Assembly: GCF_013488225.1 (NCBI RefSeq)
Contig: NZ_CP041238.1
Location: 87,501-151,500, forward strand
From: Sinorhizobium mexicanum
Lineage (GTDB): Bacteria; Pseudomonadota; Alphaproteobacteria; Rhizobiales; Rhizobiaceae
Direction: 5' to 3'
DNA: 64,000 bases
Shown piece after piece: positions 9,882 to 19,023 of the stretch. Both the position numbers and the translations under genes were made by a program. The notes beneath the pieces were generated by a model that worked only from the letters and a program-made list of their open reading frames with translations, was not told the origin of the DNA and ran no database searches. Positions within the stretch are counted from its first letter, which is position 1; each line of letters starts with the position of its first letter.

Positions 9882-11651
9882 CTAATTCATTCTAGGCTCA
9901 ACTTCCGGGATGGGAACGCCAGCCTCGCGCAGCCCTTCGAAGAGCTGCCGCTGATCCTCGGGGCGACGGATCCGCAGTGCGACTTCTCTTCGGATGTTGT
10001 CGAAGAAGTCCGGGAGGTTTGTTTCCAGCCATTCCCGCTCCACTCGAGCCTCTTCCATTTTGCGGAGCTTTCCAAGGGTGGCGAGCAGGATGATGTGATA
10101 ACTCGGATTGGCGCGAAGGTCGGCCAGGGAGGCCCATCGCTCGGCGGCGACGTAGTCCCGCTTGAAATAGGAGCAGACCGCCAGGGCGGCCTCGAAATAT
10201 CCAACAACGGGCCCCGGATTGTGTGCGACGGTTCTTGCCACGAGATCGCAGCCCCGACGCCATTCACCGGAGAGGGCGAGGCGGAAACCATATTCGCCGG
10301 AGAGTTCCGTGTCATTGGGATTGATGGCAAAAGCGCGCGCGCCCACCGCCAAGGCGGCATCAACCTCCCCGCGGAAGAACAAGGCGAGCATTTCCGCCTG
10401 CAAGGCGCGGGCATTCTCGGGGTCCAGTTCGACGGCGCGCGTCGCTGCCTCGATCGCGTGCTCCAACGGTATGGATGACGACCGACCGAGACGATATCGG
10501 AAACGAAGCTCGTCAATATATGTTATCGACAGGAGTGCCCAGGCCGTCGCGTAATTGGGAAACTGTCTTGTCGCATCCAGAAGGCACTCTTGAACGGAAG
10601 CATGTGTCTGGGGGTTCAAGTCGCTGCGATAGCCGTAGTAGGCCAGAGTACACGCATATGCTTCCCAATCATCCGGAACCGCGCTTGTGAAGTGTGCGGC
10701 GTTCGCCTGGAAGATGACGCCGTATGGTTGTGCGACGGCGGTCGCCACGGCGGCAGCGGCGTTCTCCTGCAGTTCAATGATCTTGTGGGCCTGCAGGTTT
10801 TCGTCGTAGTTGTTCGCCCATACCACGGATCCGTCGGACCGCTGGACCAGCCGTATGCCAAGTCGAAGCTTGTCGCCATCGAGCCGGACCCGGCCTTCCA
10901 GGGCGTAGGTCGGGCCATCGCCTACGGCGCTTGGCTGCGCCGCCGTCTCACCCGTGGCGACGACGATCTCCTTGAACTTGGCGATATTGCTGACGACCTC
11001 GTCGGCTAGGCCTCGCGTGATCATCGCCGACTGCTGCGTTCCGGAGAGATCCTCGAACGGCATCACAACCAGCCTTGGAATGTTTGGCCGAATGCCGCTG
11101 GACGTCGCGAGGTCCTCGTCCGAAGCGGGGCGAACGAGCACGCTTGTCGCCAGCCCGCCGAGGGCAAGAGCGGCCCCGCCGACGCCAAGCCAAATCCACC
11201 GATGCCAAGGGCGTTGAATGGACGAGTCCGCTCTTTCAAACGCTGAGTGACCGGGGCCTACGTCGACCTGGGTGTCGGTATGCCTCTCGAAGATCGGCAC
11301 GTAGCCGCCTTTGGGAATGCTGATGACAATCGGGTCGTTGCGGCCGGCAACGAGATAATAACGTTCGAGGGCGCGCCGAATACGGCCCGCTTCGATCCGC
11401 ACAACCGGATCCGCTTGAGCGTCAAACGACGAGTCCCGACCGAACACTTCGGTTGCTATCGAATAGGCCTTGATGCGGTCCGAATGGCCTGCAATCACCT
11501 GCTCGATAACATAGGTCAGGAATTTGCGGGCGCGACCGGGGGCATCGAACTCGGGGCTGAGCCGAATTCGATCGAGCTGCGCAAGGATTTCCTCGTCGGA
11601 GGGTAAAGCAATCGGCTCGACCCGAACGCTCTCCTGGCCAGCGATCGTCAT
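9882..11651 (-). CDS. Membrane-anchored TolB-like/TPR protein
   Basis: 589 residues from the ATG behind GGGGGCGG; a start four codons earlier (11663) is possible. The N-terminal part, about residues 10-115, has the pattern DPVVRIEAGRIRRALERYY then PKGGYVPIF found in many rhizobial proteins loosely labelled adenylate cyclase, although no cyclase domain is present. One transmembrane helix follows near residues 150-172 (WIWLGVGGAALALGGLA), then a periplasmic TolB/FlgO-like segment (VVMPFEDLSG, GLADEVVSNIAKF) and a C-terminal half of TPR-like helical repeats. The architecture suggests a cytoplasmic DNA-binding-like or regulatory head with a periplasmic sensor or scaffold. It is convergent with the gene at 9160 and divergent from 11790. 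Confidence 0.8.
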   Translation of the reverse strand: MTIAGQESVRVEPIALPSDEEILAQLDRIRLSPEFDAPGRARKFLTYVIEQVIAGHSDRIKAYSIATEVFGRDSSFDAQADPVVRIEAGRIRRALERYYLVAGRNDPIVISIPKGGYVPIFERHTDTQVDVGPGHSAFERADSSIQRPWHRWIWLGVGGAALALGGLATSVLVRPASDEDLATSSGIRPNIPRLVVMPFEDLSGTQQSAMITRGLADEVVSNIAKFKEIVVATGETAAQPSAVGDGPTYALEGRVRLDGDKLRLGIRLVQRSDGSVVWANNYDENLQAHKIIELQENAAAAVATAVAQPYGVIFQANAAHFTSAVPDDWEAYACTLAYYGYRSDLNPQTHASVQECLLDATRQFPNYATAWALLSITYIDELRFRYRLGRSSSIPLEHAIEAATRAVELDPENARALQAEMLALFFRGEVDAALAVGARAFAINPNDTELSGEYGFRLALSGEWRRGCDLVARTVAHNPGPVVGYFEAALAVCSYFKRDYVAAERWASLADLRANPSYHIILLATLGKLRKMEEARVEREWLETNLPDFFDNIRREVALRIRRPEDQRQLFEGLREAGVPIPEVEPRMN

Positions 11652-11789
11652 GTCCGCCCCCATCAACACTACAACGTACGCTTGTGTCCAGCGGAACCCG
11701 TAAACTCCCGTATCATACGTCCCGGCCCGCGCAGAACGCAATATACTGGCGTCGTATTTTCATTTCCGGCCCGGAGGGGGAGGAGCGAA

Positions 11790-12068
11790 ATGAATGCGCA
11801 ATCGGGAGGGTCTAATGAAGGACACGGATTGGCGGCCGCGTTGCGTCGATTTCCGACGCGCTCCTTGCAGATCAAGGAGTTGTCTATGCGCGACGAGAGC
11901 TTCAGAGGGATGTGCGAGGACTTCGCCGCCGCTGAGACCGCGCTTGCCAATGCCGATCAGCTTCCTTTCCATGTTCGCGACGAGCGGCGCACTGAGTTCA
12001 GGGGGCTGGTCGAGAGTCTCGCGGCAGAGATTGAGCGGGCACTCGGGCCGGCAAAAGGCCTTACCTAA
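11790..12068 (+). CDS. Small conserved-looking cytosolic protein
   Basis: A 92-residue protein starting MNAQSGG at an ATG with a strong GGGGGAGGAG site. It is mostly alpha-helical by composition, with RSLQIKELSMRDESFRGMCEDFAAAETALA. I recall similar small proteins with LRDPSYRELCEDYAAA-type cores in many proteobacteria, of unknown function. No signal peptide or membrane segment is seen. It precedes the FixK-like regulator by 149 bases on the same strand; in between I see no gene. Confidence 0.65.
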   Translation: MNAQSGGSNEGHGLAAALRRFPTRSLQIKELSMRDESFRGMCEDFAAAETALANADQLPFHVRDERRTEFRGLVESLAAEIERALGPAKGLT

Positions 12069-12217
12069 CTCGGAAGCGTTGGCTGCTTCGTCTGGATAGC
12101 AAAGGTCAACGCTGGTGCTCTGGTTCTTTGGTCAGCACTGGCGGAACACAACGATTCGACGGGCACGATGGTCGTCGAAGCAGGGGCAAAGGGGGACGCA
12201 GTCATGGGAGTCGAGCA

Positions 12218-12859
12218 ATGCTTACGTCAATATTGGCTCCGGGAACGGGCATAAGCGCCCCTCTCATGGAGTTGCTTTCCGGGGGAGAGGTCGAGTCGAA
12301 GCCGACGAGCAGTTTTGTCGACGGACAAAGCATCTATTCTTCCGGCGAAAGGGTCGGCCAGGCCTACCGGGTCGAATTCGGGGCTGTCCGCGTCTATCGG
12401 GTGCTTGCGAACGGGCGGCGGCAAATCCTTGCATTCCATTTTGGAGGAAACTGGTTCGGCCTGCAAAATGGGGACCGGCACCGCTCTACGGCGGAAGCGA
12501 TAGGTGTCACCGGCATAAGGAGCATCAACCTCCAAAAGGATCCTCATATCTGGCAAGGCCTGCTGCCGGCGGTACTGGAAAATTTCTCGTCCGCGCAGGA
12601 GCATCAACTGGTTATCTGCCGCCAAAGCGCAGTCGAGCGGGTCGCTGCCTTTCTCCTTGAGATGTCGGAACGTGCGGGCAACTCGCAGAGGTTTGAGCTT
12701 TTCATGCCTCGGGTCGATGTTGCCGACTACCTCGGGCTGACGATCGAAACCGTGTCGCGTTCGCTTACAAAGCTGAAAAACAAAGGTATTATAAAATTGC
12801 ACGGCCCCCGCGGCATCGAGATTATGCAATATCGCGCACTTCAGGGTCTGTGCCTTTAG
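12218..12859 (+). CDS. Crp/Fnr-family regulator, FixK-like
   Basis: A 213-residue transcription factor. Residues about 20-120 form the cyclic-nucleotide-binding-type beta barrel (YRVEFGAVRVYRVLANGRRQILAF) and about 140-205 the winged helix, with recognition helix TIETVSRSLTKL. The E--SR spacing there is that of proteins reading TTGAT-N4-ATCAA. There is no N-terminal cysteine cluster, so it is FixK-like rather than an oxygen-sensing Fnr with Fe-S. The ATG at 12218 with GGGAG upstream is preferred to a Met 30 codons earlier. It is the only Fnr/FixK-type regulator in the window and an obvious candidate for the boxes at 2387 and 2614, but nothing proves that it acts there. Confidence 0.85.
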   Translation: MLTSILAPGTGISAPLMELLSGGEVESKPTSSFVDGQSIYSSGERVGQAYRVEFGAVRVYRVLANGRRQILAFHFGGNWFGLQNGDRHRSTAEAIGVTGIRSINLQKDPHIWQGLLPAVLENFSSAQEHQLVICRQSAVERVAAFLLEMSERAGNSQRFELFMPRVDVADYLGLTIETVSRSLTKLKNKGIIKLHGPRGIEIMQYRALQGLCL

Positions 12860-12927
12860 TGATTGTCCAATAGCGAATGGCGAGCCGAAAGTTTCCCGGC
12901 ACTGAACCGTTCCTTCAAAATTCGGCG

Positions 12928-12943
12928 TTGCGCGTGAGCGCAA
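12928..12943 (+). promoter_or_regulatory. Perfect palindrome upstream of gltS
   Basis: TTGCGC-GTGA-GCGCAA is a perfect 6-4-6 inverted repeat about 85 bases before the gltS start. It resembles a dimeric regulator site but is two bases longer than an FNR box. A second palindrome, CCGGGGATCCCGG, follows near 12952-12964. The regulator is unknown. Confidence 0.35.
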
Positions 12944-13026
12944 ACTGACGGCCGGGGATCCCGGCCCCTCCTTGTAGGGCAGAGCACAGGTGACGGGCGG
13001 GACGCGCGACCACACGGGGAAAGAAT

Positions 13027-14232
13027 ATGTCGGCATTGCAGGTTCCCGGGTTCCTGACGTTTACCTTATCGATCCTGGTTTTCTTCGTCGGCAGCCGGCT
13101 CAACAGGTCGGTCGCGGCTCTTTCGCGCTGGAACATTCCGGAGGCGGTGACCGGAGGTCTGATTTCGGCATTTCTGACGTTGATCGCGTACGCATTCCTT
13201 GGCACGGAAATACGCTTTACACTCGGCGCGCGCGATCTGCTGCTATTGTATTTTTTCACCGGCGTGGGCTTGAACGCGCGGCTGTCCGATCTGATTGCCG
13301 GTGGACGGCCATTTCTCGTGCTCCTGGCACTGACACTCGCCTTTCTCATCATTCAGAGCGTCGTAGCTGTGGGCTGCGCAGCAGTGCTCGATCTGCCTGC
13401 CGGCTTCTCGATCCTGCTCGGACCGGCCTCGCTTGTCGGCGGTCACGGCACGGCCATTGCCTGGGCGCCGACGATTTCCACCCGCTTCGGCCTGACGAAT
13501 GCCATGGAAGTCGGCATCGCCAGCGCGACGCTGGGGCTCGTGATCGCGAGCATTCTGGGCGGACCGATTGCGCGTCGCCTCATCTCGCGGAACGCCCTTC
13601 AGGGGAAAATGGATGAGGAATTGACCGTCGGGGTTTCCAACGAGCAGTCCGATCGCTACGCAGACGAGGTGAGCTACCAGTCAGTGCTGCAAACGTTGCT
13701 TGTGATGAATATTGCTGTCATCGGCGGCTTCCTGTTGCATGAGCTGGTCGTCGAGCTAGGCATCAGGCTCCCGCTTTTCGTCGTTTGCATGTTCTTTGCC
13801 ATCCTGTTGACCAACACGGTCCCGGCAGTCGCGCCGCGACTGCCCTGGCCAACAAGGACCCGACCACTTTCGCTGATATCCGATCTTTCGCTGAACATCT
13901 TTCTCGTGATGTCGCTCATGAGCCTGCAACTCTGGGCGCTGCAGGGCCTTGGACTGTCGATCGTCGTCGTGCTGGGTCTGCAGACCGTCATCGCGGTCGC
14001 CTACATCCTGTTCGTCGTTTTCCCGGCGATGGGGCGCAGCTACAACGCAGCGGTGATTTCCGCGGGCTTCACCGGCATCGCACTCGGTGCGACCCCGACC
14101 GCGATTGCCAATATGGCCGCAGTGACGAAGACCCATGGTGCCGCGCCGATCGCCTTCATCATCCTGCCACTGGTATCGGCATTCTTCATCGATATAGCCA
14201 ACGCCGGAATCATCACATTTATGGTCAGGTAA
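13027..14232 (+). CDS. gltS: Sodium/glutamate symporter
   Basis: A 401-residue inner-membrane protein of the ESS/GltS family. Two homologous halves can be seen, with 10 or more hydrophobic helices. GltS signatures include FFVGSRLNR, NIPEAVTGGLI, the re-entrant loop SLVGGHGTAIAWAP near residue 140 and GFTGIALGATPTAIANM near residue 350. It imports glutamate with Na+. It follows the FixK-like regulator on the same strand after 167 bases containing two palindromes and is probably separately transcribed. Confidence 0.92.
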   Translation: MSALQVPGFLTFTLSILVFFVGSRLNRSVAALSRWNIPEAVTGGLISAFLTLIAYAFLGTEIRFTLGARDLLLLYFFTGVGLNARLSDLIAGGRPFLVLLALTLAFLIIQSVVAVGCAAVLDLPAGFSILLGPASLVGGHGTAIAWAPTISTRFGLTNAMEVGIASATLGLVIASILGGPIARRLISRNALQGKMDEELTVGVSNEQSDRYADEVSYQSVLQTLLVMNIAVIGGFLLHELVVELGIRLPLFVVCMFFAILLTNTVPAVAPRLPWPTRTRPLSLISDLSLNIFLVMSLMSLQLWALQGLGLSIVVVLGLQTVIAVAYILFVVFPAMGRSYNAAVISAGFTGIALGATPTAIANMAAVTKTHGAAPIAFIILPLVSAFFIDIANAGIITFMVR

Positions 14233-14235
14233 CGG

Positions 14236-14400
14236 GCGGCGTCTGAAATCCGGTTCGAGTTTCAGGCCGGCATCAGCCATGTGTCGTGCGTGCTCCATGT
14301 GGCCAGCCAGGGCAAGCGCGGCGGCGCCCGCGAATTGCAGCGAACTCAGGCCCGGGCTTGCCTGGGCTGCCTTGACAAAATGTGATCCCGCGTCGCCGCA
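14236..14400 (-). pseudogene. Possible remnant of a TPR-containing (cyclase-type) protein
   Basis: A minus-strand frame reads SSLQFAGAAALALAGHMEHA, then RHMADAGLKLEPDF. That matches the style of TPR repeats at the end of many rhizobial class III cyclase-like proteins (ALAG..EEAR....A L.LDPDF). There is no intact gene around it: the frame runs out upstream and continues into the antisense of gltS downstream. It is probably the tail of a deleted gene. The rest of 14401-14594 holds nothing supportable. Confidence 0.35.
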
Positions 14401-14594
14401 GCGATCCTGCTGAATTGCCGCCATTTCCCTCGGCAAAGTGCGCCTGATAAGCGAGATCGAATGGACTGAGACGGAGAGCCCCGTCTGGCTAGAGCAATCG
14501 CCGCTGTCCCGTGACACTGCTCATGGACGCGTATCGAGTTCAAGCAAGGGGTTCCACACTAGACCGATGCGAGAAGTCTGATGGTCCGGCAGCC

Positions 14595-15635
14595 TTAGCC
14601 GTCAGGATGAAGTTCAGCGGCCGACTTGCTCTCATTGTTCAGACCATCGAACCGATGATCGAACTCATCCTCGGCTTTCAACTCCTTACCCTTGAAGTTA
14701 CCCGCCGCCTGCAGGAGATTGATCGTGTCCTGCTGCCGCGGGATGATCTCAGTCTTCCAGCCCGGAATGTAGGTTTTACCAGTCTCGGCATCGATGACTG
14801 ATTTTGCATCCTCTTCGCTCAGCCGCTGATCCTTGATCAGGTACTGCTTGGCCCACGTTTCGGCATTGTCGTTCTTCCAGAGATGGGCGCGGTACCAGTG
14901 CACCACGAGATCCCGGATCGCCGCAGCCTGGGACGGGTCGGCGAGCGCAGTCTTGCTTGCGTAGAGGATCTTGAGATTCTTGTTGCCGTCTCCGGCGCTG
15001 GCGATCTCGGTTGCGCCTGTTCCTGGGACGGACTTGAGGTAACGGGCACGGTCCGGCTGCTTGAGGACCGCCGCATCGATCTGGCCGGCGCGAAGAGCAT
15101 CCGCGAATTCCGCGAGCCCGAGATTGATCGGAACGATGTCCTCCGGCGTCAGACCCGTCGCCCGGAGGTTCCTGAAGACGATCGCCTGCTGAGCCGTTCC
15201 AGGGTTGATCCCGACCTTCTTGCCCTTCAGGTCCTTGAGTTCCTTGATGCCCGAATCCGGAGCAGTCGCGATGATCGTCGTCGGCCCTTCCGTCACAACG
15301 ACGCCGACGATGACGACGTCGGCTCCAGAGAAGTGCGCGAGGATTGGCGGCACATCGCCGACAGCGCCGACCTGCGCCGCACCCGCCCTGATGGCCTCGA
15401 GCCTCAGCGGCCCGCTGGTGAAGTTGGCAAAGCTAACATCCGCCGCGAGCTTGTCATACTCGCCGGAAAGCCTCAGGAGGCTCGCGGCGTTGTTGGCATC
15501 GTCCGCCAGTACAATCTTGACGCCGGGCGGTACGCGCGTCGGGAGCGAGGGATCGTCGGCCAAGGACGAAGTGGCTAGAACCGTGGAAAAAAACGCGGCG
15601 ATACCCGTCTTCAGTGCGGTCGATTGCTTGCGCAT
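14595..15635 (-). CDS. ABC transporter substrate-binding protein, sulfonate/taurine type
   Basis: A 346-residue periplasmic protein starting MRKQSTALKTGIAAFFSTV, with a signal peptide cleaved around LADD. The fold is NMT1/SsuA-like: LEAIRAGAAQVGAVGD, LKDLKGKKVGINPGTAQQAIVFRNL and ADALRAGQIDAA are typical of aliphatic-sulfonate or related binding proteins. It is the last gene of a four-gene minus-strand operon (monooxygenase, permease, ATPase, binding protein) and begins 10 bases after the ATPase stop. The ligand is likely an organosulfur or similar small xenobiotic, judging from the monooxygenase; it cannot be named. Confidence 0.85.
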   Translation of the reverse strand: MRKQSTALKTGIAAFFSTVLATSSLADDPSLPTRVPPGVKIVLADDANNAASLLRLSGEYDKLAADVSFANFTSGPLRLEAIRAGAAQVGAVGDVPPILAHFSGADVVIVGVVVTEGPTTIIATAPDSGIKELKDLKGKKVGINPGTAQQAIVFRNLRATGLTPEDIVPINLGLAEFADALRAGQIDAAVLKQPDRARYLKSVPGTGATEIASAGDGNKNLKILYASKTALADPSQAAAIRDLVVHWYRAHLWKNDNAETWAKQYLIKDQRLSEEDAKSVIDAETGKTYIPGWKTEIIPRQQDTINLLQAAGNFKGKELKAEDEFDHRFDGLNNESKSAAELHPDG

Positions 15636-15645
15636 TGTTTGCCTC

Positions 15646-16392
15646 TCAATGCCGTTCATTTGTTGGGTTCTGGTTGACGCCGAGATGCTCGAGGATCTCG
15701 TTTCGCAGATGATCGAAACAGCCAGGAGAATCCCTGGCGTCCATGACGTTCCCATCGTAGGAAACGACGCCGTTCGTGATGATCACTATTCGGTCCGCCA
15801 GTCTCAGTGCCTCCTCTACGTCATGAGTTACAAACAGAACCGAAGGCTGATGCCGCCTGCAGAGGTCGAGCAACAGACGCTGCATGCGGATCCGGGTCAA
15901 AGCATCGAGTGCGCTGAACGGTTCATCGGCGAGAATGAGTTCGGGGTTCCGGACAAGTGATCGCGCGAGGGCGACACGCTGCTGCTCTCCACCGGAAAGC
16001 GTTTTCGGCCACACATCGGTTCGGTGCTTGAGTTCGACTTCCCCTAGGGCCTTCAGCGCCTGTGCCTTGGCGCCCGGACCATCGAGGCCAAGAGTGACGT
16101 TGTCGAGCACGCTTTTCCAAGGCAGCAGACGCGAATCCTGGAAAAGTACGGAGCGGCGCGGAGGAACCGTGATGCGGCCGGAGCCATCGACACCCTCGTC
16201 AATGCCGGCGAGCGCCCGCAGGATGGTACTCTTGCCCGAGCCGCTTTTGCCGAGAAGAGCCACGAACTCGCCGCGAACGATCTGCAAGTCCACTCCGTGC
16301 AGTATTGTGGTGCCGTCGAAGCGGCGGATCAGGCGCTCAACCCTCACGATGGGGGCTGTGGCGTTGATTACTGCTCGAGCGACTGACGCCAT
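15646..16392 (-). CDS. ABC transporter ATPase, sulfonate/taurine type
   Basis: A 248-residue nucleotide-binding subunit of the SsuB/TauB group. Walker A GKSGSGKST lies near residue 48, the Q-loop in LFQDSRLLPW, signature LSGGEQQRVALARSL, Walker B LILADEPFSALD, and the H-loop VTHDVEEALRLAD. The ATG at 16392 with a GGAGGGTG site is chosen; this start lies within the last 25 bases of the permease gene, so translation is probably coupled. The longer upstream frame only reads the permease gene in a wrong frame. Confidence 0.9.
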   Translation of the reverse strand: MASVARAVINATAPIVRVERLIRRFDGTTILHGVDLQIVRGEFVALLGKSGSGKSTILRALAGIDEGVDGSGRITVPPRRSVLFQDSRLLPWKSVLDNVTLGLDGPGAKAQALKALGEVELKHRTDVWPKTLSGGEQQRVALARSLVRNPELILADEPFSALDALTRIRMQRLLLDLCRRHQPSVLFVTHDVEEALRLADRIVIITNGVVSYDGNVMDARDSPGCFDHLRNEILEHLGVNQNPTNERH

Positions 16393-17213
16393 GACAGCAC
16401 CCTCCTTTCGACGGACCGGACCGCAGCGTCTGAGGAGAATCCCAGAACCCCGTAGACAATCAGGCCAAGCAGGACGACTTCCGTCTGTCCGTATGTGCGT
16501 GCCTGGCTGATCATGTAGCCGATGCCGCTCGTCGCATTGATGGTTTCCACGACCACGAGCGCCGTCCACGCTCCGGTCACCCCGAGCCTCAGGCCCGTAA
16601 AGAATCCAGGTAACGAGGCGGGAATGACGATCTCGCGGATGAACCGTTTCTTCGTCAGCGATACGGTCTGTCCAAGCTCCACGTAGCGGCGGTCGATACT
16701 TCGAAGCGCGGCGTGGGTGTTGATGTAGATGGGAACCATGACGCCAAGGGCGATCACCATCACCTTCATGGTTTCACCGATGCCGAGCCAGATGATGAAG
16801 AGGGGAATGAGTGCAAGATTGGGAATGGCCCGCTTCACCTGGATGTTGCCGTCGATCAGGGAGTCGCCAGTTCTGCTCAGACCGGCGATGACCGCGAAGA
16901 TGAACCCAAGCGACACGCCGATCGACAGGCCAATCGCCGCGCGCTGGAGGGACATCAGCATGTCGCCGGCCAGCACGCCGTTTGAGGCCAGTTCAACGAA
17001 GGCGTCTGTTACGGCCCAGGGACCAGGCACCTTCGCCGGAGATACCCACTGCAGCGCCGTGGCCACGTACCAGAGCAACAGGACGAGGGCCGGCCCGAGG
17101 ATCCGCTGACCAGGTATCGAATGCTTTGGCAGCAGCCTGACGCCACTGGGCGCATCATTGGCGGGCTTATTCGCCGGCCGTACCGGCGGATTCGAATAGG
17201 ACACAAGGGTCAT
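16368..17213 (-). CDS. ABC transporter permease, SsuC type
   Basis: A 281-residue inner-membrane subunit with about six transmembrane helices and a hydrophilic N-terminal tail of 35 residues. The permease-ATPase coupling loop is visible as ELGQTVSLTKKRFIREIVIPASLPGFFTGLRLGV near residues 178-211, a normal EAA-type motif for this family. It overlaps the ATPase gene downstream and follows the monooxygenase by 12 bases, so all four genes form one transcript. Confidence 0.9.
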   Translation of the reverse strand: MTLVSYSNPPVRPANKPANDAPSGVRLLPKHSIPGQRILGPALVLLLWYVATALQWVSPAKVPGPWAVTDAFVELASNGVLAGDMLMSLQRAAIGLSIGVSLGFIFAVIAGLSRTGDSLIDGNIQVKRAIPNLALIPLFIIWLGIGETMKVMVIALGVMVPIYINTHAALRSIDRRYVELGQTVSLTKKRFIREIVIPASLPGFFTGLRLGVTGAWTALVVVETINATSGIGYMISQARTYGQTEVVLLGLIVYGVLGFSSDAAVRSVERRVLSWRQSLEQ

Positions 17214-17225
17214 CGGTCACTCCGA

Positions 17226-18572
17226 TCATTCCGCTGCGTCGACGTAGGCGCGTGAAGCACGAGTGATATTTGGGCGTTCGAGGCCGAGATGTTCGCGGAG
17301 CGTGGTGCCCTCGTAATCCGTCCGGAACACGCCACGGTGTTGGAGAATCGGGACGACATGATCGACGAAGGTCTCAAGCGAGGTCGGCAGGGCGGGCGGA
17401 ATGAGATTGAAGCCGTCAGCAGCAGCATTCTCGAACCATTCGACGATGGTGTCGGCGATCTGATCCGGGGTACCGGCAGCTATGCGATGGCCACGTCCTG
17501 CGCTGAGGCGACGCAGGAGTTGTCGTAGCGTAATCGTCTCGGTGGAGGTCAAACGGTGGACCAGGTCATGCCGACTTTTCAGATCACTCGCGACCTCGCC
17601 GCGGGCGGGTACGCGAACGACATCATCGAGCGCATGATCGGAATAATCGATGCCCGTGACGCGCTTGAGTTGCGCGAGGCCGTACGTAGGGAGGGTGAGG
17701 TCTTCGAAGGTATTCTGGAGGCGATGCGCCTCCTCTTCGGTTCCGCCGATGAAGAACGAGAGGCCGGGCAGGATCAGGACCTTTTCCGGATCGCGGCCAT
17801 ACCGCTGCACTCTAGCCTTGACGTCGGCATAGAACGCCTGCGCATCGCCGATAGCGGGCTGCGCGGTGAAGATCGCCTCCGCGAACCTCGCGGCGAGTTC
17901 CTTGCCAGGCTCCGACGAGCCGGCCTGGAAGACAACCGGGCGACCCTGAGGCGAGCGGGGAACCTCCAGAGGACCAGCGACCTCGAAGTGTTTTCCATGG
18001 TGATCCAGGCGATGGATGCCTTCGGGGTGAACGAACGTTCCGCCTTCCTTGTCGCCGACAATGGCATCGTCGTCCCAGCTATCCCAGAGGGCGTTGGCGA
18101 CCTCGAGAAACTCCGCGGCGCGTTCGTAGCGGGCGTCCGGATTCGGGTGGTGCCCAAGACTGAAGTTCGCGGCCGCAGCGGCGTTGGCGGTCGTAACCAC
18201 GTTCCAAGCGGCGCGTCCCTTGCTGACATGGTCAAGCGTGGCGAACCGCCGGGCGAGACCGTAGGGATCGTTGTAGGTGGTCGAGGCCGTCGCGACGAGA
18301 CCGATGTTGCTGGTGACACCGGAGAGCGCCGCGATAAGGGTAAAGGGATCCAAAGCGTCCCACGGGCGATCCTGTGCGCGATCCTTGAGGACGGGATGAT
18401 CCGCAAAGAAGATGGCGTCGAGCTTTCCGCGCTCGGCGATTGCAGCGAGGTTCCGATAATGGTCGATGTCGGTTACCGACGCCACCCTTGTTTCCGGAAG
18501 TCTCCAGGCGGCCTCGTGCTGGCCGACGTTCCTGAGAAAAGCATTGAGATGAAGCTGACGGGTCTGGGACAT
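17226..18572 (-). CDS. LLM-class flavin-dependent monooxygenase (NtaA/SnaA/DszA family)
   Basis: A 448-residue FMN/FMNH2-dependent enzyme of the nitrilotriacetate/dibenzothiophene-sulfone monooxygenase group. Typical features: HEAAWRLPET near the N-terminus, FFADHPVLKDR, KGRAAWNVVTT around residue 138, GRPVVFQAGSSEPGKELAARFAEAIFTAQ near residue 220. No flavin reductase gene is adjacent, so reduced flavin must come from elsewhere. AGAAGGAGG before the ATG sets the start. As first gene of an operon with a sulfonate-type importer, it probably opens a C-S or C-N bond of the imported compound to release sulfite or amine. The substrate is not deducible. Confidence 0.88.
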   Translation of the reverse strand: MSQTRQLHLNAFLRNVGQHEAAWRLPETRVASVTDIDHYRNLAAIAERGKLDAIFFADHPVLKDRAQDRPWDALDPFTLIAALSGVTSNIGLVATASTTYNDPYGLARRFATLDHVSKGRAAWNVVTTANAAAAANFSLGHHPNPDARYERAAEFLEVANALWDSWDDDAIVGDKEGGTFVHPEGIHRLDHHGKHFEVAGPLEVPRSPQGRPVVFQAGSSEPGKELAARFAEAIFTAQPAIGDAQAFYADVKARVQRYGRDPEKVLILPGLSFFIGGTEEEAHRLQNTFEDLTLPTYGLAQLKRVTGIDYSDHALDDVVRVPARGEVASDLKSRHDLVHRLTSTETITLRQLLRRLSAGRGHRIAAGTPDQIADTIVEWFENAAADGFNLIPPALPTSLETFVDHVVPILQHRGVFRTDYEGTTLREHLGLERPNITRASRAYVDAAE

Positions 18573-18918
18573 GCTGGCCTCCTTCTAATGCTCCAATAGT
18601 CGATAGATTTAGTGTATTACGCGAGGTAGATTTTTCGTGAATCGCGCCGACGCGTAGCAAATCTTACTATCGGATATGTGGGAACCGACCGCCCGTCCGT
18701 GTGGAGGGCAGCCATTGTCGGAAGCACGGGACCTCCTTCGGCATCCTTTCTGTAGCCGCCGCTTTGGCGCCCGACCGGGCGGCTCGGTCCTGGCGCGAAG
18801 CAGAAATTGTATTCAGCCAGCCTGAGGTTAGGAATCCGCGGTCAGGGCACCCTATACGCGCGGATAGATCGATTAATCCCACAAGGTGATCGAATTTGGC
18901 GGTGCAACCAAATACTCT

Positions 18919-19023
18919 GCTGCATGTTCCCTTAGATCGTCGTCGATCTAAGGATAAAAACATCCAGCAATTCAGACTGCTACAGCGTCCTTTGCGCGTC
19001 TAATCAGAGGCGCGGGCGCTGCA
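18919..19023 (+). repeat. Mosaic intergenic repeat, copy 3
   Basis: TGCATGTTCC is followed by the hairpin CTTAGATCG/CGATCTAAG, then a segment ending CTGCTACAGCGTCCTTTGCG and a second imperfect hairpin ending GGCGCTGCAG. Same order as copies at 9684 and 55191. It lies between the divergent monooxygenase operon and the giant kinase. Confidence 0.65.

Noticed and set aside
18667..18963. 98-codon minus-strand frame in the monooxygenase upstream region
   Set aside because: Half of it lies in the repeat element at 18919, and the translation is not protein-like.
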